In this document: positions 36,225-50,051 of the stretch, in pieces
Layout: each line of letters starts with the position of its first letter
Position numbering within the stretch: position 1 is the first letter of the stretch
Assembly: GCF_000327385.1 (NCBI RefSeq)
Contig: NW_008711014.1
Span: forward strand, 556,458 to 620,457
DNA from: Lottia gigantea
Lineage: Eukaryota; Mollusca; Gastropoda; Lottiidae
Length of the DNA: 64,000 bases
Reading direction: 5' to 3'
Position numbers and translations under genes: made by a program
Notes under the pieces: model-generated
Database searches by the model: none
Told to the model about the DNA's origin: nothing
What the model saw: only the letters and a program-made list of their open reading frames with translations

Positions 36225-38296
36225 CTTTTAATTTCATTTGTCCGTGTGTCAATACCCACCAGTCCTTATACGTACGCTTATTATCTCTTTTCGTGTAATA
36301 ATAAAATTGTGGACGCTAATGGTATAAATTTGATATGCACGTAAACCTCATCCCGCTTACCTCATACATCCTACAGTGACTGTTTTCTTGTTGGTAGACG
36401 AACATCTGTCAAGAATTAGTATTCAAGTTGCCATATTTTACATTTGATTACAAATTTACTGCTTAATTAGTTTGAAAGATTTTAAACTAGGAATTACCTT
36501 ATTGAATACATTAACATATCTAAATTAAACGGCGAACGACCTCGTGATGCTATTTTTGGTGTCTTGTCTGTTGTAATTTAGTTATGCCTACGAATTAAAG
36601 GGACAATAGTGCCTTAATGTTTGCTTCGCCGGAAATTGATTGCCTTATGACCTGATCGTATATTAACATATTTCTTCTTGTGATCAGACTTCGACCTTGT
36701 AGTTTTAAAGAGGCCCGTAAATAGCCCTATTTCTCAGGTGGTGGGGAATATGGGATGCTCAACTTTTTTAATCGAAAGGCCAATCAAGACATACGCCGTA
36801 GCACAGGCAGCTCAGTAAACTGTTATGATAACTAACAAGGAGTTTTTGTCGTCAACGGTCAATAACCAATCCCCACCCCTTTAACTACAGGCCTGATGTC
36901 AAATGCCTTTCCCCGTTACAAACATTAAATAATGTGTATTTTTCAACTTCATGAATTGCTGATAGTAATTTTCTAATTCACACGGTTTTGTGGTTTGTGC
37001 TGGTGATTCAGACACCATCGTGTATCAATTTGAATATTATGTAAACATATTTATTCTATAGGGAGTGTTTTATTCCAATAAAATCATATTAAGTTAAATT
37101 CAAAACCTATATCTGGATAATTTCACCATCAAACAGAACCATGCTTAATTAACTTTACATACAACATGATCTATTTGTTTTCCACTTGGACTAGTATCCA
37201 GATGCAATTCAAACAAACCCGAGGGAACACTGTTTGTATAATAGAGGTATTCGGTGTACAACAGAACTACTCCCTACAGCTTTACATTATTCATACTTAT
37301 AATATAATCATTATTTCGTAAGTCTATGTATACTACAAATTTTATTTTGGTGATAATCAGTTGTAATTCGAAAGCCTGGCAATTTTTTCTATTGCTACAA
37401 CAAAATAGTGTCCTGGTTGCACGAGTCTTATCTGACTTGGACCGAGAAGTAGGATGCTAATCTCAATTTTATTTCATTGAAAATTGTAGTTGCTGCACTG
37501 GATTAGTTTTATCGGGTTACGAACGTACCGTTTCATTGGCACATGTATCTAGAATGACAAAGCCTTGTATCTATGACGAGAGTAGTTCAGTTGTTATTGA
37601 TAATTCCTTGCAACAGACCTTGAACTGCAAGAAACGCAAAGATGAAAACTTGTTTTTCAAAATTTCTGGAAATATTATTTGGTTTACATTGCCTCTAGAG
37701 TTTTTTGCAATGATGCTGACAAGTTCCTGTCTGGACGAAAGTCAATACCTTTTGATTTGTGTTCCAAATGCCATTCTCGGGGGGCTACAAAACAGACACG
37801 CATTTGATAGCAAATCGAACAGTATTCTCTTGAGGGATGACCAATGATACAGACTATAATTCCCTAATGCTAGAGAAAGTGTTTTGCAATGCCATTAAAA
37901 TAAATAACTATTCAGTCTAAATATCACTCCATTGTTAATATCTGAAATAATATAGAATAATTATCAGATCTTATTAATGATTATTATTATTTAGCTTGCT
38001 AATGTTCTTCATATTTGTATTATTAATAACAATATCAACAATATTATTATTCTCTTAATGACAGGAAGGGTCATTTTATTTAATAAATCTATTATATGGT
38101 CATTTTCGTTTCAATAATATCAACACCAATAGAATCTAACAAACGTTTCCATTTTCAACTGTTCAACAAAAATCGAATTTCAGATATGATAACTCAATCA
38201 CCAATTCATTCTAAGCACCTTCGTCTGATGTATAAAAGCTCTTGCAAGATTGACTTGACACGATATGGTCACATGTACATAATTAACAGGAGTTTT

Positions 38297-38313
38297 AATG
38301 GAGTTTTACGTCC
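38297..38313 (-). repeat. Dispersed repeat, GGACGTAAAACTCCATT copy (reverse)
   Basis: On plus it reads AATGGAGTTTTACGTCC, the exact reverse complement of the core of the family. Confidence 0.5.
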
Positions 38314-38866
38314 TTCTTTTTTGAGTCTGTAGGTTAATCTGTAGGGGATTGATTTCCATCTGTCGAGGGTGTCAAAGTGTAACAATTACTTTATTGTCCC
38401 ATCTGAACCGTTGGATACCGCTTCTTCTATCTGCATTACTAAGAGAATAGCTCTAGTACTAACTGGGCCTATGATGGTACCAAAACCTCTTTTCCGAAGC
38501 CTCTAGATTAACGAGGAGGTTTCAAACTTACCAATATCCAAGAACTTAACTAGACCGAAAAAGTTTGTTGTAATAATCCCTTTCCAGGAACGTATTTCTG
38601 AAAGCCCAAGCAAACTATGCCCCGACACAACAGCAGTTTTGAATTGTTAAAATGGAATTACTACCATGATGAAATTCAACTGTATAAACTAACAGAGTTG
38701 AGAAGTGGGTATATGTAGAACAATACAACATACTAATCGTGTAATAACTTAACTAAGTGGATTATTTTTACACTTACAGATGAAGTCTGACATTTTTCGC
38801 AAATCTAAGTTCCATCAACTTGATTATTGTGTTTGTTCTTCTCACTTCGTCTCTTGTAACCATAGT

Positions 38867-38903
38867 GGTGCAGAAAAATACGAGGTAAAACTCCATTCAT
38901 TTC
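38867..38903 (+). repeat. Dispersed repeat, GGTGCAG...GTAAAACTCCATTC copy
   Basis: Contains GGTGCAGAAAAATACGAG then GTAAAACTCCATTCATTTC. It aligns over about 37 bases with the reverse complement of 59875-59911, which shows that the repeat unit is longer than the core. Confidence 0.55.
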
Positions 38904-41900
38904 CTATCATTTCTCGTAACCATGGGAACTCGACACACCTCTATGGAACCCTAATTTCAGGCGCGATACCAACTATATTGTCTTCCCTGATGCCGCTGAA
39001 TTGCAAACAAAAATGAAAAGTGCAACAAATATTAAGGAGAAAATTTGATTTCAAAGATGTATTCCTCTATTTTAATACAAGCCTAGATAGATGGAATGCA
39101 ACAAAATAGGCTCTTTGGTGAAAATCTCGAAAAATAATAGATTCTAAGATATACGTTAATCATATAGATTAATAAATTTTAAAATATTGAAAATCGATTT
39201 TAGTGATTGATTAGTCAACTTATCAGAACAATTAAATTATTTTTAGTTAAGATTTCGAGAGTAAGGTTCCGGGGTTTATTCTGACCCAAATCTCTTGTAA
39301 GAGACCACCTTCATTAGTAGGCCGTTTTGGATATTCCCATGAGTGGTCGCTTAACATAGTTTCTTCTGTTTATCAATTGTCTTTTAAATTCTTTGGTCTC
39401 TTCAGCATTTAAATTGTAACAATAGAATATAACTGGACAAAATCATAAAAACCGCTACATATCATTATACTTAGGTCCGAGAGCCCCTAAAAACGGACCG
39501 TAAACTTTTTACGAAAATCTTGATGATCACCAATTTCCAATACTTTTTGCGATTCTAATAAAACTAAGCGTTTTATGACGTATCTATCGTATTATTAGCA
39601 GCTTAGATAAATGCAGAAACCACAGACATCTGACGAACATTCGGTAAGTAACCTTGTTACGAGATTTTTGCCCCCTCCGCCACTGCATTTGGCAAGTTGC
39701 AAATAGACATCTTAAAGATCCAGGTACACGTATAAACGCCTCTTTAAATGATAAAAACAATCATGACAATTTTCCATGTTCCTGTAGGAATGGTATTGAT
39801 TTAAGACTGGAAAGAGCCGTGGCTGAGCCGAGATTAAGAGGGAAAATCGAGAAGACAAAAGGATTAGCAGGTATCGACTATTGGTTCATTTCTTTAGTCA
39901 GTTTGTGGTTTAAATACTGCTGAAATTCAGAAAGACGATCTACATCTGTTAGGTTTAACAAACAGATTTCTCAACGCTTTTTTTTTATTTAAAGAAGCTT
40001 AAACTTCATTGACAAGTAATGGTGAAGCGTGCTTTTTCTTGATACATTCGTCTAAAACATTGCAGATTCCGGAGATTTGCAGATTATTATAAATAAATCC
40101 TAGTAAATTATCTGTCATCTCTCTTGTGCTCTGATACTTTATTACAATGTCTTCAGGCTCAGGTCTCCATAAAGTATCAGATGTCGTTGGATGAGTAGGG
40201 GTCCCAGAATTGTCAGGAAGTGGGGCTCATCGTCCTTCCTTTTGTAAAGTGATACACAATTTGAGAGTTTAGCGGGGGACGACAAAGACAGGCAAGCCTC
40301 AAATCAGATCCCTTGCACCTGTTGTAATGCCACATGCACAGGTTCACCCCACCAATACTAAACCATACTCAGTTGTATCATCGCTCTCTGGAGACAAGTT
40401 GGGCTCTAATCTGATATTTTAGATTACTACCCGGGTACATAACGACGTATAACAAATAACTCTGCACCTATTTCATATTTATTATTTTGTTGTTTGGAAA
40501 TCTGTTTTTCTGCTGTGTTTCCATTCTGACGTTGAGTTCTGATATTATAATCAGCCTGCAAACATTGAGGAAATTACCTGTATGTCCTGTGGAATGAGTC
40601 ATGTCCTGTGGAATGTAGGATATAGAATATAGGGGTTATTCAGTTTAATCCCCCGGGGAATCATACACCATTGATTATTTACCAATCTTATTATAAGTAC
40701 AATAGTTCATAAATATACCATTATACCCATATTGCTATACAATACACGCTTCATATTTACACAATCATCTGCCACTACGCAATTACAATCAATTAGTGAG
40801 CAAACGATTTGAAAGTGAATAGCTTCTAGTCTGAAATCGATGGAAGGGATCACGGCTGACAGTCTATACTTCCTAATACTAACTCTATAATTCCCTACTG
40901 AAATCATGAATAAATTTGCACCGATGTTACGTTACGAATTGTGAAATCGTTAATTTGGAAATAGCAAGTTTTATCACTTAAACGCTCCATTGCTTCGTAT
41001 TCTGACATTTTCTACATCAGCCGTGGGTTCAATTGTTGTTCTTAATTAAAATCTTCCCTTATTCAGCATGGCTTAAATTTACACCTCATGTTAACAGTTT
41101 TGGTGTTTGTATGGTTTGTAATAGGCTGTATGGGGTTGCCAAGATGTATTAGCTATAGTTGAATAGCGGTTATTCTTCACAAGTGCCAACGTCGTCGATG
41201 TCTTTACTATTTAAGTTGAATGAAGAGGTCAGGTACTAGTATTTTTAAAATTTCTTTCGATTAATTTTTGTCGTTAGTGTTGTATTTCTCTTGATGATTA
41301 TCGTTAGATAGATTAGTACACGAGATCTGATTTACCGTCCTTCAATTTGTTGTCAAATTGTTTGTTAGTAAGGTAAGTTTGTGTGTCCGCGGTCAGAGTA
41401 TGTGAACGGAAAATTTATTCGGGGAAACTTGATTAACAAAAAATTAATTCAATGCATTACATGTAATTAATTTTGGTGACGATTAAGTCGTAGTTGACCA
41501 GTGGATTATTGACCTTTAACCTTTATTAAGCACTCCTACACTTTATACGATAAATTCAATAAATTACCACTAAAATAAAATGAGTTATTGAACTCCATTC
41601 TGTTTTTCTACACCCCCCAACCAGTCGTTAAAAATTAAATTTGGAAATCTCACAGACAGAGCGTTAAAAATATTCCCCATGTACGATAAAATATATATTC
41701 TTAATTAAATTTCCCTTCTACTACAATGGAATTTTCCTCCCTGTTCTGTTGGAGAAAACAAAATAATGAGATCAGTGAGTATTTTTTTTAAAATACCAGT
41801 GAGAGATTTGGCTTACTTAAATGTATACATAATTTCACGGTGCGTTGAAGCAATCCTATAGGGAGTTCTCAAAGCTTGGAGGTAAAAATGGTCGAACAGG

Positions 41901-41939
41901 ATATTACAGAAGACAATTCAAATATTGATATTCCTTAAC

Positions 41940-42379
41940 ACTTCACTCGAGTCGCAGTTGTCATATAGATGTATCATGGGATAGGTCATGTGATCTGAGA
42001 AGCGCGAGTGACACTCGCTTGCCAATAGTTGTTTATGTCACGTGATATCCTCGCGGCTTTCCAATTCCTGCCTGGAATTGCCGGGTAATTTGATTATTAT
42101 GAGCTGGTCTGAACATCGTCATTATTGTAGAAACTTCTCTCCATATAACAATTCCCGTTAATTTATAGCTAAGCATTAGGACGGTAGGAATTTAACTACA
42201 GGATCGGTTAAATACTATAGGAAAAGCGTGGAAGTCGACGTGGACTCCTGATGGATTAAAATAACTTGTACGTTTCAAGCCGACTTATTAAATATTAATA
42301 AGAATAAGTTAAAAGGACTCAATGATTGGAACGGGTTGTTAAATGTTAAAACAGGGACATTAATTACTGTTGATAAAGG
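41940..42379 (+). promoter_or_regulatory. Candidate promoter and first non-coding exon
   Basis: A less AT-rich patch with CCAAT (in TTGCCAATAG), a CACGTG E-box (in GTCACGTGAT) and several CpGs at 41990-42080. It is followed by about 300 bases ending in a consensus donor, AAAG|GTGAGT, at 42379. This looks like a promoter and first exon of a plus-strand transcript, but no partner exon was identified. Confidence 0.2.
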
Positions 42380-45300
42380 TGAGTCGTTGATATTTTATTT
42401 TTTATATCACACACAATAATATTTGATGCCATTTTAAGAAGCAAAATTTATATTTTTAGTTATTTGATGTCAGTGATCTGTGCTAAATGTTATCTTGTGA
42501 CAGTTAATTCACTTCAAATGTACACAAGTTTCTTATATCTTTCTTTACAAAGGGAGGATATAATTAAGAAGTATTTAAAAGGTATTTACTCATACAGCAC
42601 AAATTATAAAACCGGTTGACGTAGGTTACCTTTCGTCGGCCACCTGTTGATGTTAGGATGACCAATAACGTAGTCTGAAACAAATTAGTAAAATTTGATT
42701 CTATGTGATACTACACAAGTGAATATTATGTACACAATCATGCTATATATAATTGTCTGATATGCAATTCGATATGGAATATTTATATTCGGTATTGAAT
42801 TTGTGATCATTTGTTTGCAAATAGCTGGCGTTTGTGTTTGAACCGTACAGGTCCCCTTGAATTAGTCCACATGGAAACATACTGATGGTCATACTTCTGC
42901 AAGAACAGGACCATTGTCATTGAATTATGGAAGGAACAATAGAAATGAATGGAAACGGAAGACAAGAATGGTGATGTAAGGAACGATGACAGCTCAGTAT
43001 AACATTAAGAACAACTATTAATAAATTTGATTTAATTACAATAGCTCACGACCAAGTCGAGCATTCTATTATTTATTCACTACTTCAGAGTTTATTTTTA
43101 CAAGGACGACGTGTTCTTTCGTGATGTACATTATTTTATTATTTAATTCTGTAGTAAGAGTAATTAACCAATTAAAACACTCTCAACTTTCCCAAGACAA
43201 TTAAGTATGCGCTGAAAAACTAACTGATGCTAAACAATGAAGTAGTTCTGCGTGAATGTGTAGTTAAAAAGTAGTTATCTAAATTTTTGCATATGAGCGA
43301 AATTTTACCACGCAATCAAGATGGTTATGTCACAATTTTGCAAGTTATTTCATGGGAACTCCAGAGACGATTGATTGCCTCTACATCAAGGATCTGCTTA
43401 AAATTCTACCAAGTCCATGTATGACTTCATCTGTTACAAACTAGTCGCGGGGTAACCTTCTAAAATGTGTCAGAATACCGAACATTAGCCCTGCGTTTAA
43501 TAAAGCAAACGTTTTGCTCTTTTCTACGGAACAAATCGTGTCGTATCAATAAGTAACTGAAAGGCATACTGAGCAGTGCTGTTAAAAAGCCTAACTCAAC
43601 GCGAAGCATATATCCTTGAAAGCATTTCTGGCAGTTGCCCGTATTTATTTTTACCAGATCAAGAATTATGTCGTTTTTGTACAACCAAATTGAGCTAAAA
43701 TCTTAACATCAGCATATTAATACTTATTGTCACCCTGACCTAACAAAACAAAGCTTTAATAAAAAACCAAATATTCACCAGCTATTTCTAAAAATGATTT
43801 AGCGAGCGATATTTCCGCCTTGTCACTGGTATTTTGTATGGGACAATGTAAATCCTATATAATATTATTGATTTGTTTATCAGGGTCCTTCCAGATGACT
43901 ACTAAACCTCATAATCCCGATTCTATTCTTTAATTAAATACGCTTATCAACCACACCATTCTGGTCTGTATCATACTTCTAGTAGAATTAGATTTCAATT
44001 ACTAGTACACCGTCTGCTATGTAACAAAATATGTCTTTGAAAACAATGATATAGAAATTGTACTTGAGAAACAATATATTATATAGATGTGTATATACAA
44101 GGTCCGGTGCTACGTACGGTGCAGGAGATTACACTTAAAACCAAATTATAGAGGTCTTTAATATATTCGATGTATGATGTCCGGTGTGGTGTCAGAAACG
44201 TCAGTTTCTATACAATTCAAAATAGAAGAAATCGTATCAGGACCCGTACCTCATGTATTCAAGTCTTCTTTTTCTGCGATAATCCAGCATCGGACATCGT
44301 ACCTCGTCTATTCCCAGCTGCCTACCAATATGCCTTACTTGGTCTCTCTTATAGAACAGGGCAGTGGGTGCTACCATTGTACAGGTTGACCAATATATAT
44401 GATAGTATTCCTTGAAAGTTTAGCTCGTCTATTGAATTTATGTAACAAAAAGTATGTATATGAAAACGATGAATTAGAACCTTCTCAAAAATATTAATAA
44501 TGAAATTTGCGTGAAAAGCGTAACCAGAGAGTCTAAAAATCAAGAAAACATAATATTGAATCGGGAATATGCAAAATATTTCATGACTTCATTTAATTCA
44601 TAGAATAGTGTCTGAATGATTTCTGTAATATACTAAACACGAAATATTGGAAAGCAAATGTAAAACTAAATGATAATAGCATAAAACCTTACAATGGATA
44701 AATAACGAACCAATATTTTCTTTTGCTCTGACAACTTTCTGAACTTTTACGTCTACAACGGAACTGATCTAATTGAATGACTCTTTTTCTTCCATGGAAG
44801 TTCCATGCCAGTCTTAATAGAACCACTCTTTCAATGATTCCCTTCTTTTCTAGCATGCAAATGTCAAAGCAGAAGAAAAAGGAAATTCGCGTAACATATA
44901 ATATCTTCATAACGTCACTGTTTTTTAACTTTAAAGTGTGAAATTTCAGAAGCGTTCCATGTAAAAAGGGACTGATAGTTTCTCTGTCACGTGCTATGAC
45001 ATTTGATTACCTGCCATTTTTATTTTGGTTTTAACAAATTACATTAGTGTGAAAGACTTCAACAGAATTTTTTAGTTTTGGTTCAATTCTTCGATTATTT
45101 GTGACAAATTAAACTATGACACGTTGAACTTCCTTATGTACATTGTTCTTGGCAGACATCGTGGAAAGCAAAGCATTTCCTAGTCAACTCTAAGCTTGTT
45201 CGAGTTTCTTTCTTTAATAATGATTAAACTACATCTTTTAGAATACTCTCGGTTTTTGTTTTTTTGGCTACGTCTTTGCTTTTGCAAATTTTTCTTTGCC

Positions 45301-48300
45301 AAGTCTTTTTCTTATGACAAATCAAAGCAATATATAAGCCAATAAGGAATATAGGGAACGAAGTGTTTTGTAGTTACACTAGTACAGCACAGATCGAAAA
45401 AGTAATTCAAAAATCGTTGACCTAATAAGGTAAAGGACGAAAATTCCATCGATAATAAGAGAACAAACGGATCAGCTTAATATCATTAGCTCATTATAAT
45501 TAGACCAGTAAGTTATGATGACTCAATTACAGGTCTAAGTATCGGATGCAATTCATTTTATTTTGGTACCAGTTCAAATAGGTCAATTTACCTACTAAAA
45601 ATTAACCTGATTCTGGGATACAGTCAGGTATGACACCAGCTGGATAATAAAGTAATAACAGTGAATACTATAGTAAGTAACTGAGGAATACAGAGTGAAT
45701 ATATCCCACTAGCATCAATTATGCATGATAAAGACTGGAAGACTCGTCTATGCCTCGTTTATATCCCCTATCGATTGGTCCAGTATCAAATTTATGCCAC
45801 AGTTTTAATGTGCTGATAATCCAATAAGCAAGGACAAGGTGTCAGGTAAACAACTAATTAACTTTCAATAGTGGGGTGTATATTAATAAATAATATTGGT
45901 GTCACTGATAATGGAAAGGTCTTAACTCCTACCTTCCTGTACTAATTTAAAAAGAAGACAATTAACTGATTAGCCGTGAGACCATGAGGACTAAAGATTT
46001 CTCATTCTCAGCTTATTTTTTACCAAATTCATAATGCCCTCGTATTAAGAAAAGGTAAAATTTGAAGATTTATATGATGCCAGAAACCGGATGCCTCTAG
46101 GAATAGACTGATATAGTTTTTTACTTTGATTCAATCAGTTATGCACCTGTAACAGCTGCTTCAAATTTGGGTAAAATCTCAGCTGAGTATGAAAGACACT
46201 TTGTGTTCCCTCGCCAGGTTTACAACCAGTAATAATTTCTCAAGGGGTACCATGGAGGTCTCTTACACACGGTTTACTGTTTTATAACGCAGCGACGATT
46301 CAGAACTCTGTCGACTGTGCGAACATTTCATGACTTTAAGTCACTGTCAGTTTGGTTATAGTGGCTCATGCTCGCTAGAGTCCTTAAAGGTTGGATTGAA
46401 GCTGCCAGAACACAAATTGTAGCTATCATTAAATTTATCAGGGCATCTCGAACATAACTGATTTTCTAATCATAGTTTATCTAATAGACCAATGTGTGTT
46501 GGTGTGTTTCTCGTGAACATAACTTACAGCACACGTTATCAAATATGTCGTGTGTTCTCTTGAACATACAGTTATAACAAGGCATTGTTTGATGGGTTTG
46601 TTTTAAATCAAATTAGGTAAAATAAAATGTTTATGTGGAAATAGCTATGGTGCCAGAGTGACTGTTATATCTGGCAATCAAAGACTATTCTGTTTGACAA
46701 AACCGATTGTTAAATGGAGTTTAAAAACTGGACAAATCGCTTTTAATATGACAAGAAACATCAGGCAGATCTAGAGTTAATTATATTACATTGTAAACGT
46801 TCTCCTTAGAAACGCAGGCTTTTCTTAATAATTTTTTTCGAGTTTTGATTTTGAATTCTTAGTTGTTTTAATATTATTCTGAACAGATTATAGCAGTTAC
46901 AAACCTTGATACAAATTCTGTCAACGCTGGTTAGATCTGTACTTAGAACAAATTTTTCTATCACGAAAATGTAAAGACTGCATAAAGGGAAGTATATTTA
47001 ACCTCTCTTTGATGTTGGATGAAGACTAATCTGAAAATAGCTGTAGTTACCTGTCTGTTTGGTCTAGTCTACTTGATATATCTCAGTCAGACCAGTATAA
47101 AGGTGTGGTAATCGGATTGTAAAGTACACGAGTAATTTATAACGATTAGAACTTGTCATCTGTGTTTTATGATGTCCGTTGTAAATAAGTAGGCATCAAG
47201 TACACACAGTTGTATCTTGATCTTTGTTTTGCACATAATTAGGACATTCCCTTCCATCTGGCAAAGTTATTGAATGGCGTGAATAACGTTGCGTACGGGT
47301 GCCGTGCGAGTATTTATCTTTACAATACAAAACAAAAACATGGCGACGTTCAAGCGCATTGATTGGTCCGTTTGAGTATCACATGATATAATGAAAATTG
47401 ATTATCTCAGGTTAACCTGCAAAAGAGAAACGGGGTAGAAATATGAAAAGTACGGGTTTAAAAACTATAATAAAATAATTGTTCACTTGCATTTTCTACG
47501 TAAAACTAGACTGTGTTGTATTTGAGTTTGCTGGAAATTAGGAACATTGGGAATGACGACTCACAATTCAATTTAGAGATCACAAAAGTTAATGATATTG
47601 TGTTAGGAAATGACACAAAACAAAATTGAAAAATACCAGTAACCTTTGATGTTGAGAAACATCAGATCGTTTAATTGGTTATGAATAATAAATCACAAAC
47701 ATAACATGTTTACAGATTAAATGAATAAGTAAAGAACAATATTGAAAATGATTTTCCCTATTTTTGTGCCAAGAGTTAGAAAGCTCCACCAGTTTGTTTG
47801 TGAACAGGTCGTTTGATACAGATCGTATCGTTAATTGTTATTGGTAGAATGAATGAGGAAGGTGAATAATTAGTTAATTAATCATGAATAATAATTGAGA
47901 TTTATTTAATAGAAGCTATCGATATTATATTGGTTGACTGATACAGTTAAGTCTTTCTTTGTTTATCTGATATTACATGTGTGACATTGTTTGTATTATA
48001 TACAGGTATAGTTGAGAATGAAACTATCATATTGCAATAATCGCAAAAAGGATCATTATTGACTTAGCGGCACTTCAGCCAAACGGTTGCTGCGTCCAAA
48101 AGTCTGCCATAGAGTAACATCATCGGTTCATAAAAAGATAAATGGCTAAGCGTAGACTTAGTTTAAATAAGGGTTATTCGTTTCTCTAATGGGTGTGAAA
48201 AATAAGCGGAAAAGTAGAACTTTTTTAATATATTTTTAGTACTGTATTTTTCAAAATGTGTTGCACCACAAAGAACCGAATTTCGTCTTTTTTACGACAA

Positions 48301-48399
48301 TGTAGAAAAATTTTCACCAGTGTATATATTCATATAATTGGTATTATAATACTATCGCATTGTCATATTTTTGAAGAATTTAGAAACGAAGATCCTATT
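42380..48399. other. Gene-less stretch
   Basis: No conserved gene. Contains the foldback element at 44176-44298 and a small CpG-richer patch near 47275-47390 around ACATGGCGACGTTCAAGCGC. The ATG there opens only a 12-codon frame. Confidence 0.4.
44176..44298. repeat. Second inverted-repeat element related to 8777-8901
   Basis: GATGTCCGGTGTGGTG at the left is matched by the reverse complement GATGTCCGATGCTGG at the right end. The right arm continues GGATTATCGCAGAAAA, and GGACCCGTACCTC inside matches GGACCCGTACTTC in the Kv intron copy. Weaker arms than the first copy. Confidence 0.5.
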
Positions 48400-48690
48400 T
48401 TCTAACCAGGCTACGATCTGATCCGTGGTTACGAATCTTATCCACTTCCGCGATTGCTCACTGTATCTATATTTGTTTACCTTTTATTAAAAATATAATT
48501 GCTCCTAAAATTCACGAAAACTTCGTCAGTTTCAGTTTCATCCTTAGTTCTCAAAAGCCTATAGCTCTTGTGATCTCAAATCAAACCTGCTTTCACGGTT
48601 TCCTATTGTATCTGAATTCATTTACCTCTGATATAAAAAAAATAATTGCTTCCTTAAATTTCCGGAAATTTCGTCATTTTCTAAAGGCAT
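48400..48690. repeat. Diverged tandem duplication, about 145 bp offset
   Basis: The segment near 48447 (CGCGATTGCTCACTGTATCT, then ATAATTGCTCCTAAAATTC) recurs near 48591 (CACGGTTTCCTATTGTATCT, then ATAATTGCTTCCTTAAATTT). Old and non-coding. Confidence 0.5.
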
Positions 48691-50051
48691 TAAAATTGCC
48701 TAAGTTGGAATCAGTTTCAAAATACGGCAATAAATCACTTAGTCAAGCAAATGAATGCCATCCAGAAGAAATTTCATCAGCGTATAAAACGATACCACTA
48801 ACGAAGATAACTATACAAGTCATTTACTAACTAGTCCATTGAAAACTGCTCAAGCATTCAAGCAAATGATTTAATTAAGCAGTTAGGCAGTAGTGAATGT
48901 AATAGAAAACCAATCGAAAGCCTTATCATAGTCAATATTACCCTAACATAATACAGAAGGACACTGACTGTTGCATGCTGTAATTGCTACTAAGGTTTCG
49001 ATTATCCACCTCAATTGCTAATCGGAGGACTGGTCGTTGTCCTTGTGTCTATTCTTTAAAGGTGGTTACAGAGCCTTTAATTGTTACCTTTTTGAATGGA
49101 AGCGGTGTCAGAAGAAGAAATAATCTTTACGATGGAGGATTTTACATATTTTAACTTTTGAAAGAAACTTTGGCGATTAAAGTATACTTTGTATAAGAGA
49201 CAGATATAAAATCATGGTCAAGAAGAAGTTAACAATCATTTACTTAATGTACAAGGAACAGTAATTTTTATCGCTTGATATTGTTTGGGCATCGGTCTAT
49301 CGTCCAAAGACACGTCTTGTCTTGCATTCAGGGTTTTGATTGGGGGGGTGTGCGTAAGGCTCAGAGAAGGTGAAGGTATGATCATTCTACACTTTAACTA
49401 TCCAGAAAAAGCGAAAGAAAATTTTAGTGATTTGTCTGGTAGCATGCATATAATAATGTCGTTGTCAGTCTGCATTATCCCGCCATATGTTCAGGTTTCG
49501 AGGGTTTCATTCACTGTCTTGATATAATTTAACAAACGTTGAAGGATTGTGCTAGACTGTTTCAAGTTTCTTGTCGTTCTGGTCTAGGTGTAATTTAAAT
49601 CTAACACAATATTTGAACGAAAGCTTTTAACTTTCATGTTATCTATCACTTCAATTTTCACGCTATTCGAGATTTTTCAGCATCCGAGACTGGTCTATTA
49701 TCGTGCTGGCAATGAGGCTGTAAGAGCTTGTGTTGCCTGTCATGTGGAAAGGATTAATATTATATGAAGCCAGATCGTAATACAATCTTTTCCTTCTTGA
49801 CATTATTGTCAGTATATCATCGCTATCGACCGCGTTGAATGGTCATCGGTTTCAGGCTCAGTTCACACTTTCTGCAAGCAGACAGAGGCATCCAAAGGTT
49901 AAGCTTTTTTTAAAGTCGTATAATATCGTGTAATACAGGAACAGGACACTTTTTCAGGGCAGTGTCCGATAGTCCATATCACTATTATAAAGATATTTGT
50001 ATTGTCAAAGTTTTAAAGCTTACTGGAGCAGGTCTACGTCAGAAAGCGTGA

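Larger units (their letters stand above)
33092..41939. other. Gene-less stretch with scattered repeat fragments
   Basis: No conserved gene. Contains three copies of the ACGTAAAACTCCATT repeat (36209, 38297, 38867), a CTT run near 34732, a possible TTAAGGTGACCCC repeat end near 35671, and a weak 83-bp candidate exon (39788-39870). Other open frames look random. Confidence 0.4.

Noticed and set aside
37536-37847. 103-codon plus-strand frame
   Set aside because: The longest frame in the desert outside repeats, but it has no recognisable motif, domain or splice signals; compatible with chance in AT-rich DNA.
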